A stretch of 64,000 nucleotides of DNA from Prorocentrum cordatum (GCA_963575745.1 CAUYUJ010019615.1:472513-536512); one strand, 5' to 3'; positions 1-10,440 are shown, counted from the stretch's first letter. The notes: generated from the letters alone by a model not told the origin. Numbers and translations are program-made.

Positions 1-294
1 GTCGTACGTGTGTTGGCTGGGTCGCGACGAGCCGACGTTGCTACTCTCATAGTGCCAGCACTGCCCAGCCGCCTGCGGCAAATCCCGCCACCGTGCCGTG
101 CAACAGCGTAGCAGAAAGGATCCAGAATCTATATAAAGCTTCGCGTATCCCCACCAGCCTATTTAGGCTCCTGCTTATTAGCTGTAGCTTTGGACGGCGC
201 GCGGCCCTTCCGTTTGCGCTCGCGGACAAAAAAGTATCCCCACCAGCCCATCGAGGAACGACGCCTTGGGGAGCTGCCTTTACCAGGCGAGCGT
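1..294. repeat. Start of window with paired short dispersed motif
   Basis: No gene is supported here. Two related motifs of the form TATCCC[CA]ACCAGC lie at 145-157 and 235-247. The same pair recurs in the same orientation at 11669-11680 and 11865-11877, so this is a small dispersed repeat found twice. Its ends and function are unknown. Confidence 0.5.
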
Positions 295-910
295 GGCATC
301 ATGTGGAGAGTTCGGGGGGCCTCCGTGGGCCAGATGTTTCTTGGATGTCCCTCGGAGACTCTTGGGATGTCTCTCGGGGTCTCTTGGAGGCCTCTGTGGG
401 CGTCTTGGGGTCCTCCTGGCGGCTCTTGGAGGCCTCCTGGAGCGCCTTGGGGGCTTTTTGGAAGACTCTCGAGACGTGTTGGGTGCCTCGCGACGGTCTT
501 CAAAGCCCCTTGGGGCGTTTTGGGTGCCTCTGGGAACCCCTCGGGGTCTCGCTGGGGCAGCTCAGGTGCCTCTCGGGGGTCTCTTGGTGGGTGGCCTCTT
601 GGGCCCCCTTGTGCAGGCTTGGGGGCCTCTTGGGCTGACTTGGGGCTACCTTTGAGGCGCGGTCGCAAACCCAAACATGCGAGAACCTCAAAAACATCCT
701 AACACCGGAGGAAGACCAATGGTTATGCCTCCTGAGGATCTCCTGGAGGACCTCTTGGAGCCCTCTTGGGCCGTCTTGGAGGCTGCTTGGGCTGCCGTGA
801 GGCCATCTTGGGAAACACTTGAGCGGTCTCGGGCCTTTATGGCCCGTCTTGGTGGCATCTTGCCTGTCGTGGACTCCGTCTTGGAGGCCATCCTAGCCGC
901 TTGGAGGCCT
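295..910 (+). repeat. Degenerate TCTTGG(A/G)GGCCTC minisatellite
   Basis: The stretch is built from diverged units of about 20 bp centred on cttgg(a/g)ggcct. All frames stay fairly open because stops are rare in this motif, so the long overlapping ORFs are not evidence of genes. The same motif returns on the plus strand at 12120-12680, 18290-18390, 21640-21780 and 52370-52870, and on the minus strand at 7850-8205 and 10560-10720. Confidence 0.75.
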
Positions 911-1366
911 AGAAAGCGCCAGAAAGCAACTTCAGAGGGGGCGGTTTTCAGGCCACGTGTGCGGTGATGAAGGGGATGGCCCTAGAGAATGTTAAAACAA
1001 CCTCACTAGCACTAGACAACAGACGAGCATTCTAACACGCCCACTCTGTGCAGGCACTGTGGCGGATTGCTCTTGATGCGTGGCGCCCCGCAGTTGCGGG
1101 TAAGAGTGAGGGGGCGGTGGGGACGTCGGCAGTCTTCGAGGCTCTGATGAAGTCTGCAGGTTCCGCTTTTTAAACACATGCACAGTAAGCCCGCCGCAGG
1201 CGCCATGGGTGGGTCGCGGGTCGGCCGCGTGTGGGTCGCGGGGTGGGGCGCGGGCTGGGTCGCGGGCGACGACGACGACAACAACAACGAACAATCACAA
1301 CGCCACGCAGCCACGCGCCCAGGGACAACGAAGGACCGCTCGCCCCCCTCACTCTGACTGCGGTCA

Positions 1367-1560
1367 AGATGTGTGTGTATATATATATATATCCAGTGCG
1401 TCTTGGACTTTCTTGGAAGGCGCGCCACAAGGCTGGGGCGCACTGGATATGTATAAAAATCTAGCCTCTAGGGGCCATCGCCTTCATCCATAACCAGTGC
1501 GCCTCGGGGTTCTGGGGAAAGGAGCCCTAGAACTCCAAGCTGCAGTGGATATGGACAGAA
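1367..1560. repeat. Two tandem hairpin units next to a (TG)(TA) microsatellite
   Basis: After a short gt/ta repeat, the arms atatccagtgcg (1389-1400) and cgcactggatat (1439-1450) form a perfect 12-bp inverted repeat with a 38-nt loop. A diverged second unit follows at about 1491-1556, beginning accagtgcg and ending gcagtggata. The internal sequence is also related, so the pair is a tandem duplication of a hairpin element. Confidence 0.6.
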
Positions 1561-2637
1561 GTATTGCCCGCACTGACGTTCCTTCGCCTCCTTCCGTCCA
1601 GGAGGCAGGTGTGGCCGGGTGAGGCGGGGCGCAGGTGTGGCCAGGAGTTGGGCCAGGAGGCCGCGGTGCGGGAGGGGGGGGGAGGGGCGGGGGGGCCTGG
1701 CCTGGGCGGGGGCGCGGTCGCAAGGGGATGCCACAACGGAGGCCCAGAGGCCTGGCACAGTGCAGGAGCGCGTCGTCCCCCACGGAGCAGATCGGCTTTG
1801 TCGGCGGGAGATCGTCATGGTTTTGGAAGTGTTTGTGCCTTGGCCTATTGTTCATTCTATCTGACCTCACGCCCGACGGGTCGATTTTCTCCCTTGCTGC
1901 GTCCCCTGGGGGGGAACACCAATCTGAACGTCAGAACGTTGCACCTCCATCCTGGTTGTGCTTCGGCCAAGCCGCTGCGGCTCACTGTGGAATCGCGCCT
2001 GGGACATGCTTCAACCTCGTGGCACCAGCGCTCCGAACACGTCGGCGCCCTCGGCGGGCATCCGCCTCGACCTCGCGGGAGCCCGAAGCCTGCAGAGACC
2101 CGCCCGCTCCTGTCCGGCGGGCCCGGCCTGGCGGCGCGGGGGCGCGGGAGCGCCGTCCGCGGGGGTTGCCTTGGCCCATGCCAAGAATCGGAGGTTGATA
2201 GACCTGCTACCCTGACACGTCGATTAAGGAAATGGCCGTTGTCGGTTGGCGAGAGGGCGTCGAGGCCGTCATTTTTGCGGGTCCAGGCCCGTCGGTTTCG
2301 GTCCCAGGCCGTTTTCACTAAGGGGAGGTTTACTAAAGGGAGGTTTGTCCACCGCCGAAAGAACCACCCTGCTTGTCTCCCGGGTGCCCTGGGTTTTCTT
2401 GGGTTTCGATGGTTCTGCTGTGGAGGGCGTGAACGCCGGAAGATCGATTGACGTCCTGGGGTCTCAGGGTTGGGTTTCCCGTGGAAGGTCTCTTGTGGTC
2501 GGGCCCGGACTGCACGTGGACTTATGAACGGGATACGATCGCCGCGAATCGCCCCTTCCCCCGCAGGGGGTGGGGCGCCGTGCAAAAGTTGTGTCAGCCT
2601 GACAGCGAGCAGGGGATGCGGCAGGGTCGGCGCCCAG
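1561..2637. other. No gene recognised; presumed intron or intergenic DNA
   Basis: Several frames are open on both strands because of high GC, but none has protein-like content I recognise. A motif near 2290-2350 (tttactaaaggg and its surroundings) resembles sequence at 57460-57510, suggesting a dispersed repeat. If the exon at 2638 is real, this is probably its upstream intron. Confidence 0.4.
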
Positions 2638-2685
2638 GTGGCGTTCGACGTAGACAGCAATGGCATCCTGAGCATCTCGGCAAAG
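2638..2685 (+). CDS. HSP70 (DnaK family) internal exon, substrate-binding domain
   Basis: The frame encodes VAFDVDSNGILSISAK, followed by DRR. It matches the strongly conserved HSP70 segment V-T-F-D-[IV]-D-A-N-G-I-L-x-V-S-A-K-D at the end of the beta-sandwich peptide-binding domain. HSP70 is an ATP-driven chaperone. The acceptor is cgcccag|GTG at 2637/2638, matching the AG|G acceptors usual in dinoflagellates. The donor is unclear: aag|gaccgc would need a GA dinucleotide, a type reported in dinoflagellates, and a slightly later end is possible. The ATPase-domain exons must lie upstream of the window. The family is clear; whether the exon belongs to a live gene is not. Candidate downstream exons are at 17122, 24645, 28700, 36611 and 39388. 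Confidence 0.6.
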
Positions 2686-2691
2686 GACCGC

Positions 2692-3478
2692 CGCCCCTCG
2701 TCTCCGACTTCTGCCGACTGGACTTGCTCTTCTACTCTCAGCACTCTTGGCCCCCTCCCTCCATATAGGATCACAAACGTCCATAGCATGATCTGAGGAT
2801 CGCGGGTGGTATTGGGATCTCAGGTCAAAGGAGGCTTTCAGCAGACTTGAGGATTTGGCCCACCCAAGGACCAGGCAATCTCCTGCTCCTACAGATCCTC
2901 TGCCGCGCAGCGCCCTTGGCTTGAAGAGGCCTCCCCCCAATCTCAAACATCCAAAGCGGAGGTCGAACCTAAACCCTGCACGTGTTTTGAGCCTCTAGGC
3001 CCCCGTCATCCCCAGACCTCCGCCTCCACGAGCTTCTCGCAGCGTGACCCCTCCGAGCCTCCCGACACGATTCCCCGTAACAGCTTCTTGGCCCGGGCCG
3101 TTCTCTTGATGGCCGCGGGCCCCGTGCCCTTTGCCCCCAGACCTAGGCGCCGCGGGTCTGATGACACGCGCAAGTTTGCAGCATCAGATGTCCACGATGC
3201 GTGGTGCAAGCTTTGCAGGAGCGTGGAACGCTTTTGATCTGACTTCGCGCCGAGGAGCGACGTGCGAGGGCTGCGGTCCACGCGCCTCCCCCCCTGCCGG
3301 GACGGCCCCCCTGGCCGGACACGGGGAGCCTCGCCTCGCCCCAGGCCCCGACAGCACTCCGGGGCTCGCACTCGGGGGCTCTTATACTCCTTCCCGTGAC
3401 ACAGCTTGCACTTACGGGTTCCTGCTTCTGGCGCTTCAGTAGCTTGACGGGCTGGCAGAGGATCCTCCACATCGCCCC
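2692..3478. other. No gene recognised between HSP70-like exon and GGA tract
   Basis: This GC-rich sequence has no recurring unit that I can see and no ORF with recognisable content. It would be the start of a very large intron if the HSP70-like exons are linked. Confidence 0.3.
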
Positions 3479-3655
3479 CCCCCCTTGGGGAGGAGGAGGA
3501 GGAGGAGGAGGAGGAGGAGGAGGAGGAGGAGGAGGAGGAGGAGTCGGAGGAGGAGGAGGAGGAGGAGGGGGGAGGGGGAGGAGGAGGGGGAGGAGGGGAG
3601 GAGGAGGAGGTGGAGGAGGAGGAGGAGAGGAGGCGGAGGAGGAGGAGCTTGGCGG
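3479..3655 (+). repeat. (GGA)n polypurine tract
   Basis: Nearly uninterrupted gga/ggg triplets. Poly-Arg, poly-Glu and poly-Gly ORFs here, and poly-Pro/Ser/Leu ORFs on the other strand, are artefacts of the repeat. Confidence 0.95.
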
Positions 3656-3659
3656 AGGC

Positions 3660-3850
3660 TGCGCCACGCTGCCGACCGTGCCGCCTCGTGGGCGCTCGTG
3701 GGCGCCCCGTGCGCTGGGTGGGCCGCCGGCGGTTGCACCATGTCGTCGCCCGTGGGCGCTCGTGGGTGCCCGTCCGTGCGCTGCGTGGGTCGGCCGGCGT
3801 CCGGCTCGTGCCGTCTCGTGGGTGCCCCGTGCGCTGAGCTCGTTCCACGC
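3660..3850 (-). repeat. Tandem repeat related to the array at 12.9-13.2 kb
   Basis: Units contain cgtgggcgctcgtgggcgccc and gccccgtgcgctg. They are reverse complements of the gcgcccacgag and cagcgcacggggc motifs of the array at 12930-13240, so the two arrays are in opposite orientation. Confidence 0.6.
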
Positions 3851-3914
3851 CGCGCGCACCCTGTAGATTTGTGGGGGACGATCTATGGAAAGGAAGCGTG
3901 TTGCCAAATAAGTT

Positions 3915-3992
3915 CCAGATGTCTAAAACATGTGCTAAACATGTTTGAGACATGAAAGCAACATGTTTGAAACATGTTTAGAACATGTTCCG
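3915..3992. repeat. AACATGTTTGA-type near-palindromic repeat
   Basis: Five or six copies of a ~12-bp motif around acatgtttgaaacatgtt occur in about 75 bp. Each copy is close to self-complementary. It is unusually A/T-rich for the window and its function is unknown. Confidence 0.6.
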
Positions 3993-4254
3993 ACAGTTGA
4001 ACCAAATTTTAAATACAATGATTGGACAGTTAGGGTGTCCATTATCGTGGCATCCACAACCATAGACAACACGCCATAGCTTGCACCACACAGCTCGCTC
4101 TCGAGGGAGGAAAAGGCACCCCGACCCAAAACACCTTGGGCGTTTCCTCAGCAGCCCTGGGCGTTTACTGCATAGCACCGCCCGGTTTGATATTTTTCCC
4201 TGGCGTGTGTACTAAAGGTCTTCGTTTGTCGGGGTGCTATTATCGAGGGTGTTT

Positions 4255-4490
4255 GGTTTGCCTTCTACTGCACCACATAGCTTACACACCATTGCCTTTT
4301 ACCACATAGCTTTATTATAGCTCGCACATCCAGCTGACACCACATCTAATACACGGCATGGTTTACATCACATCAGAGCGTTCACCTGCATAGTTTGTCC
4401 CCACATAGTTTACACTACATAGTTTGCACGACATAGCCTTGCACCACATAGATTGCACCGCATAGCTTTCACCACCACGGCGCAATGCAT
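4255..4490 (+). repeat. CACCACATAGC short tandem repeat
   Basis: A variable 10-20 bp unit around caccacatagctt is repeated about a dozen times. A reverse-complement relative (gtgcaagctatg, gtgcgagctg) fills 11340-11650 and part of 12820-12920. Confidence 0.65.
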
Positions 4491-4532
4491 CACTGCTTGG
4501 TGCCCACGCACACTAAGATGGTTTCCGAACCA

Positions 4533-5350
4533 TTGTGTTGTGTTGAGTCCTCGCCTCGAAGAAGGCAGTGCCCCGCGTCCTCCTCCTGCCTCCTCCCCCT
4601 CCTTCCTCCTCCCATCCCTGCCTCTGCACTCCGCATGTCCATCTCGGCACACACATCACACGATTCGCTACCCCTATGGGGAGGTCAAGCGAAGCCGCCA
4701 AGGGGTGCCACATAGCGTCCCCCATGGCCATTTCAGCACACCCATCACACGCCTCGTGGCCCCATAGGGAATGCCACCGGAGGCTCCAGGAGGTTGTGCC
4801 ACATAGCGTTCCCCAGCCCACCTTGGCACACCCTTCACACGTTTCGTGATCGCATAGGGAGTTTCACCGAAGACCCAGGGTGGATGGGGGTGGAGCCATA
4901 TAGCGTCCCTCAGCCCATGTCGGCACACTCCTCACACGCATCGTGGCCCGATAGGGAGCTCTACCCAATTGCCCAGCATGTGCGTCCACATGCGGCTCCC
5001 CAGCCATCCAGGTACACTCCTCACACGTTACAATGCCCCATCGGGAGCTTTCCGTGCGGCCCTTTGTGTGCATCTCCTTCTGTTCCACGAGAATTTCGGC
5101 GCACACCTCATACGATTCGTGGCGCCATTTGCAGTTCCACCTGAGGCCCAACTGGGTGCGTCAACATGCGGCTCCCGACCCATTTTGGCACACGCCTCTC
5201 ACGCTTCGTTGCCCAAGGTAGTTCCACCACAGGCCGTAGCCCATCTCGGCACACCACTCAAACGTTCCGTGGCCCCATATAGGGAGCGCCCCCGTCTTCG
5301 TCCCACCTGCCTTGCGATACTCACACTCGCATATTGTTGAGTCCTTCGCC
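4533..5350. mobile_element. Composite repeat unit A, copy 1, with ~90-bp minisatellite
   Basis: The unit begins with tgttgagtcctcgcc, passes through a short CTC-rich part, then carries about seven diverged ~90-bp units of the type cgtggccccatagggagctc. It ends with tgttgagtccttcgcc, a direct repeat of its start. Copy 2 lies at 48160-49475 with the same left flank, array and right end. A boundary repeat plus shared order suggests one duplicated or mobilised unit. No transposase is visible. Confidence 0.6.
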
Positions 5351-5440
5351 ATGATCTAGAAAGTAATCTAGCCTTGGCGACGTGGGCGAGCGAGCGGCCA
5401 TATTTCACATCGGTGCGGGATCACCAGAAGTGTTGACCAC

Positions 5441-6067
5441 GTGCACGTCCTGTGGTGGCTGTGGTGGGCGGCACTTAGGCTCGCGAAGCTGCCTATAGTC
5501 AGCTGGCAGCCGGGCGATCTTGGTCTGCCCTTCGGCCGGCTGGATTTCGCCTTGTTTCTGCGACGAGGGCACCCCGGGAGGCCAAACAAGGTTCCGAAAC
5601 GAGCGACGAACCCTGGAATCCCGCTCCTGGCGAGCCTGCCCCCGCCTCTAGAGGATCTCTTGACGCAGAACGAGCAGAAGGTGACCGTGGTCGGCGGATC
5701 CACCCTCGCTCCGGAGGGGAGGGGCTGGCCTGGGAGTCTCGTTTTTGTTTCCGAGGTTGGGATCTACAGTCGAGTTTGCCTAGGAATCAGGTCGGCCCTT
5801 CTAGATCAGGGGTTTCTTTTTGTCTTGTGTTTCACGCTCCACGTCCGTCCTCTGCATTCCTGGGCCAGCGTGGCCCTCGGAAGGCTCTTGTGTCCTCTCG
5901 CGTGTCCTCTGCACTCACGCCCGATGGCATACTTGCTTATCGGACTGGGTGGCCGAGCTTCCTGGTCCCTGGGAGGCGGTGCATATGGGCGCTGGCCAGG
6001 ACTTCCACCCACGCAAGGGCCTCGGACCCTCGTGGTCTCCGTCCTCGCGTCCTGCGAACAGCGCTGA
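5441..6067 (+). other. Open frame of 208 codons, unrecognised, partly repeat
   Basis: The frame is open across a stretch that is not simple repeat at its 5' end, roughly 5490-5700, with mixed composition. From about 5810 to 5925 it runs through DNA that recurs at 46955-47075. The shared segment encodes related peptides (QGFLFVLCF and QGYPYVLWF) but needs a frameshift to stay aligned. It could be a decayed gene fragment or a repeat. No family was recognised and no ATG-initiated model is convincing. Confidence 0.2.
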
Positions 6068-6104
6068 CGTTGAGGATATGTGATCCTGGGTCGAGGGCCC
6101 ACGG

Positions 6105-6540
<436 letters not shown>

Positions 6541-7065
6541 TGCCATCAGCATGGTGGGGGGCGGGGTGGGCTGGACCTGGATCATCTATGCTCGCGCGCA
6601 TGCGGATGTGCTTGGGCCCCGTGGGGCCCACAGGTATCCATGTCCGCTGCCCCTGGGAGGTCCAGTGGCGTCGGCTACCCGCGAGGTGGATGCAGCCAAG
6701 ACGCTGAAGTAAGGACCACGTGGGGCTCTGCGGGCGCTCTGGCGGCCCGTGCAATCTGTTCACGGCCGAGGCCGGCGGTGGCCAGGACAGCCCCTGCGTT
6801 CCTTATCCAGCATTCCTTCTGGCAGCGCGAGGATTGTATTCGGCCCCCATCAGTGTCCACATCTGCTGCCCTCGTCTGGTGGTTCTTTGGGACATCGGCT
6901 GCCCAGGAGGTGGACACGCACAAGCTCCCGCCCCGCAGCCGGCGTCGTCGTCGTGGCCGTCACCCCGGCACCGCCCAGCACAGCTGGCTCACCAGCCAAG
7001 GTCCTCGGCCTCGATGGGGCCCTGAGATCCTCGCGTCGCGGCGAAGACAAAACGACTGGAGGTTT
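6541..7065. other. No gene supported
   Basis: A plus-strand frame stays open across this stretch but begins inside the microsatellite and has no recognisable content. I see no tandem structure. Confidence 0.3.
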
Positions 7066-7074
7066 TGGCAGTTT

Positions 7075-7165
7075 TCGGCCCCAGGGGGCCCTCACTAGGC
7101 CCGAGTGCCGTCAAAAGTAACACAAGATAAAGAGCTGGTCCCCGATATCGGATGCCTGGAGATCT
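7075..7165 (+). mobile_element. Dispersed ~165-bp element family D, partial copy
   Basis: The order TTCGGCC...GGGGGCCCTC...GGCCC...GCCGTCAA...GAT.AA...GGTCCC matches the family consensus seen best at 49590-49735 and 60943-61113. This copy is diverged. The family occurs in both orientations across the window. Confidence 0.45.
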
Positions 7166-7692
7166 CCAACGCTTGGGACAACAGCGCCGAGGTTTTCCGC
7201 CGTTCTCGGGGTTTATCCCGTCCCGTTTCTATGTCTCTGGCGCCGCCACTTCTTCTCCAGAGCGAAGCGCTTTAGTCCTCGCGAGTGGGTCGAGAGCTCT
7301 GGGACCGGACTCACGCGGGAAATGCTGGCAGATTTTTTGCGTGATTGATTGTTGACTCCCTCCAGAGAGGTCGACGGACGGCTGGCGCGCCCACGATTCC
7401 TTGGAGACGGCCAGCTGTAGCAGCTGCAAGTCCAGCTGTCCGGGCCGAGGGTCACAGCTGCTGTTTGCGAGGCCCCGCTGAGTCCAGGCAGCGAGGACGG
7501 AACAGAGGACGAGAGAGGAGAGGCGGAGGGAGGAGGGAGGGCAGTGGGAGCGAGAAGGACGGGGAGGAGGGTGGCTGAGACGAGGGAAGGCACCGATGGA
7601 TCATATTTCAGATGAGGATCATCCAGCCTCCGCATGTATGTATGAAGATTTACCTATGGTAATCCTCACGCTTGTATGTATTGCGACACGGG

Positions 7693-7765
7693 AGGAGAAA
7701 GAGAGAGAGAGAGAGGAAGGCGAGAACGAGAGAGAAAGAGAGCGAGAGAGAGATATATATAATAC
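7693..7765 (+). repeat. (GA)n microsatellite ending in (TA)n
   Basis: Imperfect gagaga repeat followed by atatatat. The sequence from 7166 to 7692 shows no repeat and no gene I can support. Confidence 0.9.
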
Positions 7766-7849
7766 ATACAGATCCGGAACATGGGTACACATATGGGAGA
7801 TCCTGGGGCCAGGGTTCCACCGAGGTGCTCCCCCTGCACGTTTCTGGCT

Positions 7850-8205
7850 GCTCCGCCTTTCTGGGGATCCCCGAGAGCGCCCAGAGAAGGTCTCAAGACG
7901 GCCACGGGAGGCTCAAGCGGCCCCCAGGACGCGCAAAGAGGGCCCCGAGACGGCCCAAGAACGATCGAATAAGCCCAAGATAGCTTCAAGAAGGCCCAGG
8001 AGGGTCGCAAAACGTTCCAAAAGCACCAAGAGGACCCCCAAGAGGGCCCCAGGAGGCCAAACTCATATATTTCCTTCTGGATTTTGGAAGATGTTAGAGT
8101 TACCGTTTGACCCCACGACAGCACCAAGGCAGCCCCAACGGCCCCCTTAACGGCCCCAATACGACCCAAGAGAGCACCAAGACGGCCCAAGAGGTATCCG
8201 AGACG
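7850..8205 (-). repeat. GGCCTCTTGG-type minisatellite, reverse orientation
   Basis: Units such as ccccaagagggcc repeat with loose ~20-bp spacing up to the relic spliced leader. This is the reverse complement of the 295-910 repeat. Confidence 0.7.
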
Positions 8206-8210
8206 GCCTC

Positions 8211-8228
8211 TAGCCATTTTGGCTCAAG
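8211..8228 (+). other. Relic dinoflagellate spliced-leader sequence
   Basis: TAGCCATTTTGGCTCAAG is identical to the last 18 nt of the 22-nt dinoflagellate spliced leader (DCCGUAGCCAUUUUGGCUCAAG). The first four positions are not conserved. By chance such an 18-mer match is expected only about two times per million windows of this size. Genomic relics like this are known to arise when trans-spliced mRNAs are reverse-transcribed and reinserted. It lies 78 bp upstream of the ATG of the Cys-motif gene, on the same strand. There is no GT donor after the AAG (it reads AAGCG), so it is not an SL RNA gene. Confidence 0.9.
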
Positions 8229-8261
8229 CGATTTCTGCCGAGCGCATTTGTTTGTGACGCA

Positions 8262-8273
8262 GCTTCTCTGCAG
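8262..8273 (+). promoter_or_regulatory. Possible trans-splice acceptor of the Cys-motif gene
   Basis: The pyrimidine-rich cttctctgcag|g ends 33 nt before the ATG at 8307. Its AG|G form fits dinoflagellate acceptors, so a new spliced leader could be added here or upstream near the relic leader. Transcript 5' ends would decide. Confidence 0.4.
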
Positions 8274-8306
8274 GTGCCTTCGAAGCAGTTGCTCCCCCAC
8301 TTGGCA

Positions 8307-9215
8307 ATGGCACTCTCCTCGGCGCCAGCCTGCAACTGTGGCGGATTCCACTTGGCCTGCCGCATGCGGGACATGGATCTGCCCGTTGAGGATTTTCCCG
8401 CGAAGGTGAGCAGGGCCGTGGACAGCACGAGCACATCATCCACTGCAGCTTCCTCCGACCACGACTCTGACCACGAGTGCGACCGTGCTGTCAGGCACGC
8501 CGCGCCCAACGGGGTCCGCAGCGAGGCCGTCCTCGGCGGCGGCGTGTGCGCCTGCGGCGGCTTCCACCGCGCCTGCCGGCTGCGCGACTCGGCGCCGCTC
8601 GAGCCGGCCCGGCCCCCCGCGGCACCAGAAGGCCTCCCCGTGGTGGCTCTGCCCTGGCCGGAGGCAGAGGGGCCGCTGAGCGAAGCCGTGGTGGGCGGCG
8701 CGGCGTGCAGGTGCGGGGGCTACCACCGCGCCTGCCGGCCAGTGGCCAGCGGGGGCCTTGCGCGCGCCGCTCCGGCGCCTGGGCCCCTGGCGGCGGCGCA
8801 GGGCGGCATCGACAGCGCCACCGTCGCTGGCCCGGCCGCCTGCGGGTGCGGCGGCTACCACCGCGCGTGCAGGCTGGGCGGCGGCCGCGCCCCCGCGGCG
8901 CGGGCGCCCGAGGGGCCTGCGCCCGCCGCGGCGGCGCCCGGCGGCGCCCGCTGCTCGCCGAGCGTCGCAGCGCTCGGCTCGGGGTCCTGCCGCTGCGGCG
9001 GCTACCATCGCGCCTGCCAGTCCCGCGCGCTGGGCTCGCCCCGCCAGGTGCCGGAGCCCGCCTCCGCCGTCGCGGCGACGCTGGAGGGCGCGTGGAGCTC
9101 CGTCGTCGCTGGCCTCTCGCGCGCGTGGGCCGCCGCGGGCGGTGCCCTCGCCGACCGCGAGGCCGCCGCGCCTGGGGCGTGCCAGTGTGGCGGCTACCAC
9201 CGCGGGTGCCGCTGA
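8307..9215 (+). CDS. Six-repeat CxCGG[YF]HRAC protein, unrecognised family
   Basis: The 302-residue protein carries six copies of C-x-C-G-G-[YF]-H-[RL]-[AG]-C-[RQ], starting at residues 9, 81, 134, 179, 228 and 292. The last copy ends at the stop codon. Each gives a C-x-C-x3-H-x2-C ligand set that could bind zinc or another metal; this is inference. Linkers of 34-61 residues are rich in Ala, Pro and Gly, with a preceding S-[EPA]-[AS]-V-type segment before several motifs. Between copies the codons differ silently (TGC/TGT, GGC/GGG/GGA, CAC/CAT, GCC/GCG, CGC/CGG/AGG), which points to selection on the protein. No signal peptide or membrane segment is seen. The ATG at 8307 is chosen because it follows the relic spliced leader and an AG|G acceptor; the frame is also open to 8274 without an ATG. 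The gene is intronless, as expected for retroposition. Larger overlapping ORFs in other frames lack the repeat. Confidence 0.8.
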   Translation: MALSSAPACNCGGFHLACRMRDMDLPVEDFPAKVSRAVDSTSTSSTAASSDHDSDHECDRAVRHAAPNGVRSEAVLGGGVCACGGFHRACRLRDSAPLEPARPPAAPEGLPVVALPWPEAEGPLSEAVVGGAACRCGGYHRACRPVASGGLARAAPAPGPLAAAQGGIDSATVAGPAACGCGGYHRACRLGGGRAPAARAPEGPAPAAAAPGGARCSPSVAALGSGSCRCGGYHRACQSRALGSPRQVPEPASAVAATLEGAWSSVVAGLSRAWAAAGGALADREAAAPGACQCGGYHRGCR

Positions 9216-9589
9216 GGCTCCAGGCTCTGGCCGCGCCGGGCCTCTGGGTGCGGCGGCAGACGGCCAAGGGGGGGAGGGAGCACAAGGGGCCCCCTCTCCT
9301 CGCTCTGGAGCTCGGTGGGGCTGGCGCAATGGCCGTCTCAGGAGTGGTACTGGAGCTCGAACTCCTGCAGAGTGCGCTGTTTTTTGCTCCTTGGCAGTGC
9401 TCCGTGAGAGGCCGAGCCTTGGGGAACCTTGGAGAGGCTGACCTTAGGCGTTCCAATCCTTTTGGAGAGGGTGGAGGGCTCTTCAAAAACAGTGCTCTGG
9501 AGCGTTTTTTGTGTGAAATGTGTCTAGCCCTTGGAGAGGGTGCAAGGAGTGACGTGGTCAGCCACGCGCTACCCTGGAGCACATCTACT
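9216..9589. other. Downstream region of the Cys-motif gene
   Basis: Probable 3' UTR and beyond. It contains several cttggagaggg-type words but no gene. Confidence 0.35.
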
Positions 9590-10440
9590 TGTACAGTTTG
9601 GACGGGTGGCGTCTGGCTCTTTCACAACGTTGCTCGGCAGGCAAGAACACAGTCTGGCCCTTGGAGAGGGCTATTTGTCCTGCCGGAGGCCTCGCGCTGC
9701 CCCGGAACGCGTGCAATCGCATACTTTAGACGGGTGGGTGGGTGGCTTTTGCAACGGAGCTTACCAGGCTGGAGCTCGTCCTCGGCCGGCTCCCTGGTGT
9801 TCGGTCTCTGGCAGAGCGTCGTGCTGTTCGTGCGCCACAATGCTGAATCATGCGCAGCAGCCGTGGTTGGGTGTGAGGGCACTCATTAGTCATTCGTTAC
9901 AGTCAGAGCGGGGTACAGCAGCCTTGTTTCCAACGGGAACTGTGGTGCCGGGCGATTCGCTCACTCATAACATTGTCCTCGGGAGTGCGTCATGCCATTT
10001 CGCACATGTGAGGGGACCCCGGGCAGGCTGCCAGGGTGTCGGCAAATTTGTACAGCTTGGACGGCTGGTGTTGTGCTCTTTCGACGTTGCTCGGCAGGCT
10101 TGAGCGCACCCTGGCCCTCGGACAGGGCATACGGGGCTACTTGGCCTGCCTGAGACCTTGCGCTGCCCCGGAACGCGTGTATTCGCACACTTTGGACGGG
10201 GGGGCCTGGGCCGGCCTTTTCGACAGAACTCACCGGTGTTGTGCATGCCTTCGGCTCTGTTTCCTGGTTTCCGATCTGTGTCAGAGCGTCGTGCTGTTCG
10301 CGCGCCAAACTCATTGTTTAATCATACGGCCGTTTTTAATGAGTCTTGGTTGTTCGAGCAGGTTGAGTGCGAGGGCACCCGTTCGTCATTCGTTTTGGCC
10401 AGATTGAAGTACAGCACCAGGTTTCCAACAGAGATTGCGG
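9590..10440 (+). repeat. Two-copy tandem repeat of ~450-500 bp
   Basis: Landmarks recur in order: tgtacag(t/c)ttggacgg at 9591 and 10049, cgttgctcggcaggc at 9629 and 10085, gctgccccggaacgcgtg at 9694 and 10163, cagagcgtcgtgctgttcg at 9811 and 10282, gtcattcgtt at 9889 and 10385. The copies are roughly 80% identical by eye. No protein is conserved between them, so it looks non-coding. Confidence 0.8.

Noticed and set aside
8211-8228. Functional spliced-leader RNA gene
   Set aside because: The first four leader positions do not match and AAG is not followed by a GT donor, so it is a relic.
8436-9582. Minus-strand ORFs of 297 and 363 codons
   Set aside because: These are antisense shadows of the Cys-motif gene in GC-rich DNA, with Arg/Ala/Pro-dominated composition and no motif.
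8477-9889. 470-codon plus-strand ORF overlapping the Cys-motif gene
   Set aside because: It is Arg-rich and a different frame of the same DNA. The repeated motif is conserved only in the 8307 frame, and this frame runs on into the downstream tandem repeat.
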